Assembly: GCF_003073045.1 (NCBI RefSeq)
Contig: NC_037596.1
Coordinates: 10,289,950-10,353,949 of the forward strand
DNA from: Pomacea canaliculata
Taxonomy: Eukaryota; Mollusca; Gastropoda; Architaenioglossa; Ampullariidae
Direction: 5' to 3'
Length of the DNA: 64,000 bases
Below the pieces are notes generated by a model. It was not told the DNA's origin, made no database searches, and saw only the letters and a list, made by a program, of their open reading frames with translations. This document shows positions 25,121 through 34,529 of this stretch, one piece after another. How positions within the stretch are numbered: position 1 is the stretch's first letter; each line of letters opens with the position of its first letter. The translations under genes were made by a program, and so were the position numbers.

Positions 25121-25678
25121 TGTTGATTTTTTTTTTGTTTTTTTTTACTTTCAAATGAACATGACAAAGATTATTTTGTTTTAATCAGGGTCTATTAAAA
25201 TGAAAAAATAGGCATAAAAATTAAGAATTGTTTCCTATTTTTCAATACTGTTTTAGGCTTTCAACACTGGTGGTTAAACGCCTGAGCCTTGAATAACTAA
25301 CAACCTGAAAATTAAGGTTAATTATTTTCTTTACCGCCTGCACATGGTAAGCTTAAAAATATCATAATAGAGCCTGATCTGGCTGCCGTATAGCAGATAT
25401 CTTAATATTTATATTTACCAGATAGTAAATGAAAGAAAAAAAGTAAAGAAACGTGCCTAAGTGGACTGAAGACGTCCACCTTGTGTGCCATGTGAAATCC
25501 ACGACACATGAGATTTTAACTACTTTTGTCTCGTCATCTTTACTTTTCCTGAAAACAATAGGTTCCAAAGATTTCTTTTGTCTATATTCATACACATGGC
25601 ATAACGAAACAAGACAAGAAATTTGCATCACAAAAACCTTAAAGTTAAAACCTAAGGGGCAATAGCTTCTTTAGTTAC

Positions 25679-26364
25679 ATCTCATTATTATGTCGCAGGG
25701 TTATTCGTTGTCGTGTCGTGGACGGTATGATGTTTTAAAACCGTACTCCAGATTCTCATGACATGAAACATAATTTTATGAAAAACTGTGAGCAAACTGG
25801 TATTGGACTTCTTTTTCTCTACATTAACATTTGCCAAAAAGTTTCGGCATATATCGAACGAAGAGCAAACCGCAGAAGGGATACGCCGTAGTTTTCCAGT
25901 CTTGTCGTCCATCTTGTATATGTTCCATGACACATGCTGGTCAGGCTTAATGTTGACACATTCAAAAACATTCCTAGAAGCATTCACCTCCTTGATGGTT
26001 TCAGGGCTGCATCCTTGGATTTCATGTCCTGTAAATGTGTTACTCTGGTTGAAAAGGAAATCTTCTGATAATAATACATCAAACAAACTTCATTATTATA
26101 CTATTCAAACTATTTTCAGTAATGAGTGGATTCACACAATGTGATTTATTTTCTTATTTGCCCTTTTTCACCACAGATTGGTTGTTTTTCATTATCATTA
26201 AAGTGCACGAGTCGTCACTTGCAGTATTTATTTAATAGTAATTAAATTGTATTTATTCTTTTACGAGCATATATATATATAGAGAGACTAATAGATGATG
26301 ATGATGATGATGATTGATGATTGATGATGATGATGATGATGATTGATGATTGATGATTGATGAT

Positions 26365-26406
<42 letters not shown>

Positions 26407-26489
26407 GTACCAGTCTTACCTGAGCAGTCCTTCAGGATTACAAGCAGAAAAAGGCTGGTAATTACAAACACCGTCATGTTGATCGACAT
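25679..26489 (-). pseudogene. Gene 5: decayed member of the secreted Ig-like family
   Basis: Exon 1 (26489-26420) is intact and nearly the same as the signal-peptide exon of genes 3 and 4 (MSINMTVFVITSLFLLVILK). Exon 2 starts well at 26028 with EIQGCSP, FECVNIKPD and a Trp (VSWNIY), then PSAVCSSFDIC. The frame is lost near 25760: the LSIxC and YTCDLT segments are replaced by out-of-frame sequence ending in NNPAT. A remnant of the end, CDII before a GTAACT donor, is visible in another frame near 25679-25693. No 125-bp exon or last exon is found between 25320 and 25680. A GAT microsatellite has grown in intron 1. It is a host-gene pseudogene unless the assembly is wrong here. Confidence 0.75.
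26293..26406. repeat. (GAT)n / (GATT)n microsatellite in intron 1 of gene 5
   Basis: About 114 bp of GAT units broken by GATT steps lie immediately downstream of the donor of the gene 5 signal-peptide exon. In other frames it yields long His or Ser runs, which are not real protein. Confidence 0.9.
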
Positions 26490-26499
26490 TATTGTGAAG

Positions 26500-28140
26500 C
26501 TCAGAAAGTTTGTGTAACCCGTGACTGTCGCCGTATTCTTTAAACTAAGAAACTGAAACAGAAAATAAAACTGTAAAAGACAACTGACTTTAATGACAGT
26601 GACAGATGAACATAGACTTGATGACTTTGGAAAGGACAAGTATATGATTTAAGTAATATTATTTACAGAAAGTCGAGATTTAGGATACAGGGAAACTGTA
26701 GTAATACATATACGCAATTGTACAACACACAATTTCCTACACAATTTCCTACAATTCAATGAATCGAGAAGCACAAATGCCCTTCTGTCTCTTTTGTGTA
26801 AAAATGAATCATCTTCAATCTCTTACCAAATGTGCGTTTCGTACAAAAAGAGAAACATAAAAAGCAAATACTTTTGGTGATAAGGAGAAGAAAGAAAATT
26901 GATATAAAAAGGAATATTTAACGATAACAAATAATAAGGTGTTACAATGTCAGTAAACAAGATAAATGTATTATTGTTGTTGCATTCATCATCATCATAT
27001 GCAAATAAAAAAGAGAACAAGCATGAGATTTATATGCAGGATGAAAGTATTTGGATGAAAGTATTTGGTCAATGAGAAGAGTTTCTCACATGTTCAAATA
27101 CCAATAAATAAAGTAGTAAAATCTTCTTTTTTTTTAATAAAAAATCAAGAAGAATGGGCATAAAAAATTCAAGCTAATAAAGAATAAGACATTGTTTTCG
27201 CAAGGACCTCGCATAAATTAAAGGAACTGGTGTTCACTCTCTTTTACATTAGTTGCATCACAATCTTTTTACTGTTGCAGTGTCTTGGGTTCTTTGCGAT
27301 TGTGGGTTCGAGTCTTACCTTAGTTGACGAACAGCTCTTAGAAATTTCATTTTTAGCCTTTGCAGTCCACCAGGCCTCACGTTTGGCAATTTTATCTATT
27401 GAATGCACGAAAATTTGAGCTTTGTTGGTTCAATGTTTGTTTTCCATTTAGTCCCTTGCTGCTGATACTAGGCTTTTGCGTCCCCTATGATCACACACAC
27501 ACACAATTCTTCAGATTTGAGAGGCATGATGGAGAACTTTATAAAACTTATAAAACTGTAACCTAAGAACAAAAGTCTAATAATTTGTAAGAAGTATTGA
27601 TACCAGAATCCATGCCGTGATTAATCAGAGTAATCTCGACAAATGTTTAATTTTTTTTTTTTCTTCGGCCAGTACCCTTGCCTCTATTTCAGCATGTGGC
27701 ATGGCTCTTAGTTTGATTCCTGCAGAACTTCATTTTTGGGGATATCATACCAGCAGTATGTTTCACCACATTATCGTCTCTGCCTTTTTTTAATCAAAGC
27801 TTTACTTTGCATATTACTCCGTTTAGCATCAACTTAGAACTCCCTCCTTCTTGTCATAAGTCATCAGCAGATGTAAGATCATTCAAACATTCTTTTGAGG
27901 CACATTTCTCCATAAAACACTTTGAGATTTTCCCACAGGTTATTGTTATCTAACTTTTCCAATTTTCCTTGTTTTTATTTCACTTGCAGTTTATACTGTA
28001 AATGGATGATGGGCACTCACAGCCTAACTCTATTATTGGGGTAGATTGCTGCATAAATGTATATTATATGATATTATTAATTTTTTACTTAATTTCTTAT
28101 TATTAATTTCTTACTGGTGTCTGGTTCTTATAATACCAAT
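26500..28140. other. Gene-free stretch upstream of gene 5
   Basis: AT-rich sequence with no supported exon. It contains the likely 5' untranslated region of gene 5 just above 26489 (acceptor TTTCAG near 26553). Repeated phrases such as ACACAATTTCCTAC are present near 26730. No mobile element ends were recognised. Confidence 0.4.
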
Positions 28141-28413
28141 CTACTAGGCAAGCTCTGAAGCATCTGGAAGCCTTGACGGCTTAAAGAGTGTGAGATATTT
28201 CATCAGCTGGTGTAATAAAGAAGATACTGAATTGAGGTTTGAAGTCCCTAAGGGCCATAACTTGCATATTCTAAATATGATTATCTCCCCTCCCTTATCA
28301 CCCATTCATCCACGAAACGTTATGCAAGTAACTTAAACGACTGCTCAAAATGCAATTTTCATTTCTCAAGTCGATATTTACACACTAGAGTTTATACACT
28401 TAAAAATGCAGTA

Positions 28414-29164
28414 CAGGTAGTCCTCGGGTTACGACGGTCTCGAGTTACGTCGTTTCGTGGTTACGACACTCATTCCCACTTACAGCGACAGTGATAACAA
28501 AGCAACGTAGTGGGATGATTATTGAGATGGAAAGATTATTGGCGCTTTGGTTGGAAGACCAAAGTCAACGCCGTATCCCTGTGAGTTTTATGATTGTTCA
28601 GGAGAAGGCTAGGCGACTGTGTGAGGCGTTGAAAAGAGAAAAAGGGGGAAGGAAGTGAAAGTGAAGAATTTGTGGCGAGTAGGGGTTGGTTTATGAGGTT
28701 TAAGGATCGTGCCAACTTCCATAACATTAAAGTGCAAGGTGAAGCTGCTAGTGCTGATGAGAAAGCAGCAACTGAGTTTCCTAATGCATTGGCGAAGATA
28801 ATTGAGGAGGGTGGTTACTGTGCTCAACAAGTGTTCAACGTGGATGAGACAGGCTTGTTTTGGAAACGTCTGCCTAACGTAACACTGTTTATTACTGTTA
28901 CAGCACTTACAGTACAGTATTTCATTATTAAACGTACTGTACTACAATATTTTACTGTACTTATGTTTATTGATAATCATGTAGGGTACTCTGTTAGGAT
29001 AGGTGTTTGGATAGGCTAAGTGTTTGCAGTACTGTACTGGTAATGCAGTACCATATTACCATAATGGTACAGTACTGTATCAACGTGTGATCCGACTTAC
29101 GTCGAAATTCGGTTTACGACGCCGCGTTAAGAACGGATCCCCGTCGTAAGTCGAGGACTACCTG
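28414..29164 (+). mobile_element. pogo/Tigger (Tc1-mariner) transposon, internally deleted
   Basis: Ends are inverted repeats CAGGTAGTCCTCG.. (28414) and ..CGAGGACTACCTG (29164), with a TA target duplication at 28412-28413 and 29165-29166. The empty site can be read in the related repeat near 20143. The interior keeps a fragment of a TIGD1-like transposase: a frame near 28526-28650 with ALWLEDQSQRR and QEKARRLCEALKREKGG, then after a frame change ASRGWFMRFKDRANFHNIK and VFNVDETGLFWKRLP, which holds the first catalytic Asp. The rest of the DDE domain is missing, so at 751 bp it is non-autonomous. Confidence 0.92.
28672..29019 (+). pseudogene. Tigger-like transposase fragment (TIGD1-like)
   Basis: The frame begins with ASRGWFMRFKDRANFHN, typical of the CENP-B-type DNA-binding region, and continues to VFNVDETGLFWKRLPN, the start of the DDE catalytic domain. 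Beyond about 28880 the translation is low-complexity and unrelated. The upstream piece of the same protein (28526-28650) is in a different frame. It is a relic inside the pogo element. Confidence 0.8.
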
Positions 29165-29309
29165 TACAAGACATTTTTGCATTTTAATGTCACAGTGATT
29201 TTACACATGCATTCGTATATTTTATTATTTTGTAGTTGGTGTTTGATTAAGAATTAATAAGCTTCAAAGCAAACAGTTGTTCAGTGTAATTTGTTTTAGA
29301 ACTTATAGA

Positions 29310-30960
29310 TCTGCCAATGACCCATTGTGACCTCTCCCTATATGGGTCACCTCGACTAGCACGCAGCTCCTACCGGATGGTAGTGCACTTCGCCTCTACA
29401 TTGGACCCTCCTGACTGAATGGTTGTTGCCGGTGACCCACTAACGACACGCATATGACAGTTTCTTATCAGCTGCATCGAGTCTTCATAGCCAGATATAC
29501 ACTTACCCTCAGTGACTGTGATCAAACTGCAATGTGGACTCTGAAGTACACGAGGTCGATTCGCCTTCATATCTTCTCATCATTGTGGAGACTGGATACG
29601 CCTTGTGGTTGCCATTCATCCTACAACATTCCTGTTCGTCAATGAGTTTATGTAAGTAAATATATAATAGTAATGCTTATCGTAAAATTATTAAATTAAG
29701 AGCATCATAATATTTTCAATTTTGCTTGTGTGTGAATGTGTGTGTATCTGAGTGTGTGTGTGTGTGTGCATATTAATGTAATAGTCGTTGCTGAACAATC
29801 AAATCTTCTGAAGATAGTTTCGTTATCCATATGGGTTCTACAAACGACACTAAATATTAGAGCTCAGTCGTGAAAAGTGAGCTTCAAAAATCCAAATAAA
29901 GTTTGCAAATCAGACTTTATTTCCGAGCAGAAGAATAAGTGGTTTTCAGCAGAGGCAAACAGAAAAAAAAGAAAAAAAGGAGCAATTGAAAATATTCGCC
30001 TGTCTCTCGACCTGAAGAAGGTTAGATGATTAGCTGTTTTGCAGAAAAACTTCACACGACAATGACCCTGATGTCCTAGCCCTTAACTCTACCTCGCTAA
30101 AAGGTAGCCTTAAGGCTGACACCCAACACTCAGCTAAGCGATTATGTTACGAACATTTAATATGTCTGCAGTGGGTTACCACACGTCTTGCGCACCCGGC
30201 GCCTTAGGGGTGGGTGCAGAACTCCCACCCCTTCTTGGCCCCTAGAAGGCTGTGCAGCAAACTTTGAAGCATTCCTAGCAGGTCTCTCCTTGTCACAAGC
30301 CCGGCTGTTTCATCGCCTTTGATTGGGCTGTCCCTTTAACTAGGCCAGTCACATTAACATATCTAAAGGGAGAAAAATCTAGTTCCGTGTGTCGTTAAGC
30401 TTGAATTTGTATGCGAGTATTACACATCCGGCCTATACGGTGTTGTAGCCAAAGGTCGTTTATGCGAATTTGAAACTAGGCCACGCTTGTGGTGCACCCT
30501 TTGACACGCTTTTTCGGGACAGGGGCCACGTCAGTGAAGCTATAAAGACACAGGAGATGTTTAATTACACGGCGTGGGCTGCATTTCAAGCATACAATTA
30601 TCAACAGTTTTGTCTTGGTTTTTGGGGGGTTTATTTTTCTTTCTTTTTTTTTTTTGTTTGCTTTTAGTGCAATTGAAGAACACATGGGTAGATTGTAGTA
30701 ACCTATTTACTATGTGATTCCTTGTTTGCGCGCGTGCGTGCTAGAATGATAGATACGAAGTGGAATGAAGGAAGGCGATGACACATACACCGAACAGGTT
30801 TTGACTCTAAAAAAAATAGCATAAACATTAACAGTTTGACGTTTAAGCTGATACTTTTCGTCGATTTATATATACACTCTAAATCCACCAAGCATGATTT
30901 TATACCAAACGTTTGGGAGAAAAGGTACGGAAAGCCCTGATTACCTCTGTTCATTATCCT
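29310..30960. other. Unassigned stretch, partly less AT-rich
   Basis: 29310-29640 and 30050-30560 are noticeably richer in GC than the surroundings and may be old repeat copies, but no terminal repeats or coding similarity were recognised. A TG run lies near 29748-29767. A possible minus-strand donor (GAG|GGTAAGT) near 29505 could mark a non-coding exon of gene 5; this is weak. Confidence 0.35.
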
Positions 30961-30966
30961 ATTGGC

Positions 30967-31144
30967 CAGGGGTGGGCAATTAATTTTCCCAAGGGGCCGC
31001 ATGAGAAACTGGGATGGTTCTAGAGGGCCGGACTAATATAGTTAACTCAGTGTTACCCAATACTGTATGCATAGTATATATACTGGCGGGCGGGCCAGCG
31101 GGCGGGCCGGATCCGGCCCGCGGGCCGGCGTTTGCCCAGGTCTG
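30967..31144. mobile_element. Short GC-rich hAT-type MITE
   Basis: The 178-bp element starts CAGGGGTGGGCAA and ends TTTGCCCAGGTCTG, with imperfect inverted ends. The 8-bp target duplication CTATTGGC is perfect at 30959-30966 and 31145-31152. The right half holds a self-complementary tract, CCGGCCCGCGGGCCGG, and a GGCGGGC repeat. There is no coding capacity. Its ends resemble, but do not match, those of the MITE at 5.1 kb. Confidence 0.88.
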
Positions 31145-31152
31145 CTATTGGC

Positions 31153-33000
31153 CTAAAGCGCCCTCTGGTGTTTAGTGGCAAGTGCGTAAAAAGAGGTTTC
31201 AGTACTTGTAGTCGTAGTATTGTGTAGAAGCAGACAAAAAAAAAGGAACTTTTTGGAAACACGTTTCTCATCTCCACGTTTCTCCTGTGTGCTACTAGGA
31301 TGTTGTCAGCTGTGGATCTTACCTTTTGCCAATATTTCCACCTACAAACAGGTTTGAAAGGGTCGCGACTTCTTGTAAATTAGTAAAATGAAACCAGGAG
31401 CAACTGGCTGAGTAACAGGTTATGCATGCATGAATACTATTTCTTTATTTACTTCACCTGGCTGACTGTGAAGAAGCACCTGCTGAGACTTATATATGTA
31501 TACAAATTCAGGGTGAACAGTCTTAAAGCTCAGACCTAAGTTTGACACCTCATATTGTAAAGACTTCTTATGCAAACCAATTTTTGAAAGTTACACTCAA
31601 GAACTTGGCTTAACATCAAGTCTGAAATAACATCTCTTACATACCAGCTCTGGTTACCTTCTGTTGTGATCTTTTCAGCAAGCGTGGTCTAAAAAGTAAA
31701 AAGTTAAATGTCTTCAAACACGGCAGAATGCTTTCTGTTATTATTTACAGAATGTTGCTTTGCAGATATTTTTTCCGCAGCTTTAGAATTAATAATTCTG
31801 CTTGAATTTAAAAACGTAGTAACAACATTTAAACTGCAGGTGTGGGTTAGAGTTAGAAGACGTGTGTGGATGTAGATTGCATGGGTGCCTAGTAGAGAAG
31901 GTAGAGTGTAGAGTGATCTTCCAAGCTGGAAGGACGCATAAATAGGCAATTACAGTTGTACAACATATGGACATATACCTGATAATCAACATGTCTTAAC
32001 CCGTTTCAGGTACACTGATCTTCAAAGTCTAAGAAGATAGTGCTAAAGTGAGGATTACCTGTGGCAGGCGAGTACTTTTGTGGTACAGAAGTAAGTAAAA
32101 AATAAATAGGTGCACAAATAATATTTTGGTAAATTATGTCAATCCTGTCTAGCCAGATTTTTTTAAACAGTAGTTGTATATCCAAAGCTAAAATCGAACA
32201 AGGATTTATTGCTATTTGCTCTGCTATTTTAATTATCTGGTTGTATATTTTGTGCTAAATCATTTCTAGATTTCGTTTTTTTTTTGTTTTGTCAAACCCC
32301 CTAGGGGATCAAGTAGTACAAACTGTACAGGTAACCGTCGCAATAAAATTTTTATCACCTCACTGAGGCAGCAAACAATTTTTGGCGCTTACCCTTGTGT
32401 TACACTATTTCGTTTTATCCTGGCATTGCTTGGGTAGACAAAGTTAGAATCTTCTTGAACCCTTGTAGAACATAGCTCTAGAGGTATCACCCATAGTTCC
32501 TAACTTAAACAGTATACCAATAGTAAAATCGCATAACAGCACAAAGTCCTCACATATTAAATACATCATCAGGACAAATTATTGGTCTGTTAATTGGTGG
32601 CGTCTGGTTTAGTCAGCTAAATCCAGGAAATGAGGTGGGCGCTAAATGTACACTAGTCGTGTGTATCTTAGTCATCACACATCATATACAAATGAGTGTG
32701 TGTGTTTGTGTGTCTGCGGTGGAGAGGTGGAATGATAAAAATACGACCGCTCAATGAAAAGGGAGACAAGTCAAATGTGAGTTTGGGGGAATGACGCTCA
32801 AGTTATTTCTCCTTGTGACACGGTGACTAAATCATTTGATCATGGCAAGTCATCGTGTAATACTGAGCTCAAAGATTAAGAAAGGAAAACCGCAAAAGAT
32901 TAAAGAACAGTTTAATGTACTTACAGTGTACTTACGCTTTCCATCTATCCCTACTTATACTGATTTACTTCTATATATTTCTTCCTTTTTCTTACTTTTC
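31153..33000. other. Gene-free stretch
   Basis: No exon with both coding similarity and splice signals was found. Minus-strand donors such as GAAG|GTAACC near 31660 could belong to a non-coding exon, but nothing supports this. A short GT run lies near 32697-32715. Confidence 0.35.
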
Positions 33001-33160
33001 TTTCTTTCTTTTTAAAATGGACACAGACATTCACATGATACCTTGTGTTATATATTGAGTGTAAACTGGTCGGATCAGTGTAAAAATTAACTGCATCGAC
33101 TTGTCCAGTTTTCCTGATCTTGATTATCCTGTACTGAGGTTGATATCATTTGTCTGGATA
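33001..33160. repeat. 160-bp direct repeat, first copy
   Basis: Sequence from TTTCTTTCTTTTTAAAATGG to TTGATATCATTTGTCTG recurs at 34151-34311 with a few changes. It is non-coding and lies upstream of gene 6. Confidence 0.8.
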
Positions 33161-33767
33161 GTTTGAAGGACATTAACACCACATTGTACACTAAGAGTTA
33201 GGAGGTATTTTTAATTTTCAAACACTGATGAGCAAAATATTTGGGTTCGTCCATGAAATGACAAACTTTTGTCATCATTTCTCTTTCTTCTTTGTGCATA
33301 GCCATCTATTCAGCGTTCTCGGTTGTATTTTTCTGCTAGCTGTTAGTTTGCAAATGTCATCTGTTTGTAGTACTGGGGCAGAAAAAGAATGTCTACACGT
33401 TTCGTGGCTAATTGGTAAAATCATTAGTCTAGAAAAAAGGCAGCTGCAGACAGTTTTCTGAAGGTTATGATCTTCCCCAAGTACAATTTTTGGTATGAGA
33501 ACGTTAAATATTGTATTTTTAAGCTATTTTATCACATTTTCCCACCATATAGTCTGTAAAGCTCCATGTTATTTGATTGTGTCTTTATCATATGGACCTA
33601 CGAGAAAGAAAAAAAAACGATTACAAAAGTAAACTTAGAAATTCTATCTCTTGAAAGGAATATTTCTGTTACTAAGGAACCATTAAAATCATGTAAAATC
33701 ACATTGTCCCATAACCTTCTTTTTAATACACCTGTATATTACATGCCTATATATGCCATCATAGCTT

Positions 33768-33889
33768 AGGGCAGTCCGGTGGCACAATGGTTAGCATCTG
33801 TCGGTGAAGGTTGGCTGTCCTGGGTTCAGATCTGACCTGCCTTACCATGCTATGGACTTACATGGTGGTTCGGCGTAAAATCCAATCTC
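33768..33889 (+). mobile_element. tRNA-derived SINE
   Basis: The 122-bp insertion is flanked by a perfect 12-bp target duplication, CCATCATAGCTT (33756-33767 and 33890-33901). Its 5' half is tRNA-like: GGCACAATGGTTAGCA fits a polymerase III A box, and GGGTTCAGATCTGACC about 30 bp later fits a B box. The 3' part (CATGGTGGTTCGGCGTAAAA) is unrelated to tRNA. It is not a functional tRNA because the arms do not pair. The exact target duplication suggests a recent insertion. Confidence 0.88.
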
Positions 33890-34150
33890 CCATCATAGCT
33901 TGTTCTTGTAAAGTTCAAGAAACACGCTTGACGTAAATAAATACAACTGACTTGTCTTGGTCGCAAAAAGATATACACAGAGCTAAATTATACCTGACCC
34001 ATTACGAATTTTTTTTTATTCCAAGTGCGCGCACTGATCGATATACTTCATCTGCTGTGCTATGTAACCATGCCCAAACCTTACCCATCACTACCTATCA
34101 TTGTCACCGACCCTTATGGTCGACCAGCCTTAATTGGATTGTAGACATTT

Positions 34151-34319
34151 CTTTCTTTCTTTTTCAAAACGGACACAGACATTCACATGATACCTTGTGT
34201 TCTACATTGACACTAAACTGGTCGGATCAGTGTAAAAATTAACCACATCGACTTGTCCAGTTTTCCTTATATCTTGATTATCCTGTACTGAGGTTGATAT
34301 CATTTGTCTGATCACCCCC
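34151..34319. repeat. 160-bp direct repeat, second copy, itself flanked by 21-bp direct repeats
   Basis: This copy of 33001-33160 is bounded by TTAATTGGATTGTAGACATTT (34130-34150, where one base differs) and TTAATTGGACTGTAGACATT (34320-34339). It therefore looks inserted, with duplication of about 21 bp of target. It ends 210 bp upstream of the start codon of gene 6. Confidence 0.75.
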
Positions 34320-34529
34320 TTAATTGGACTGTAGACATTTAAAATTATATTATTTCAAAAAGTAAATACTTTTACGTAAAAAAGGTTAAGTAGAAAAGCA
34401 GATAAAGAAAATACCAAAGGGAAAGCTTGTCCTCTTTACACTGAAAGTAGTCCCCGGATGTCTGTTCGGCAAATGGTCCTTGAACTTTACCGGCCTGCGA
34501 GTGCAAGGCGCACTGAAAAGAAATATATC

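Larger units (their letters stand above)
20636..25316. repeat. Segmental duplication, copy B (carries gene 4)
   Basis: Same-orientation partner of 10807-16661, collinear through untranslated regions, introns and exons. It differs by small indels and by loss of almost all of the LINE in intron 2. Only about 50 bp of the LINE 3' end remain (about 23385-23437). Confidence 0.9.
28145..29305. repeat. Dispersed local repeat, copy interrupted by a pogo element
   Basis: 28168-28401 matches 16680-16902, and 29167-29305 matches 20136-20290. The two halves are separated only by a pogo/Tigger element. The sequence across the LINE target is intact here, so this copy shows the site as it was before the LINE inserted at 16.9 kb. 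Confidence 0.8.

Noticed and set aside
26253-26639. Open frame with a long poly-His/Ser run
   Set aside because: It is the GAT microsatellite read in frame through intron 1 of gene 5; only its signal-peptide part is real exon.
33228-33461. Short plus-strand frame with a hydrophobic stretch, considered as an extra signal-peptide exon
   Set aside because: No good donor, no homologous downstream exon and no similarity to the signal exons of genes 6 or 9.
33768-33889. Possible tRNA gene
   Set aside because: A and B boxes are present, but the cloverleaf arms do not pair and a 12-bp target duplication flanks it, so it is a SINE.
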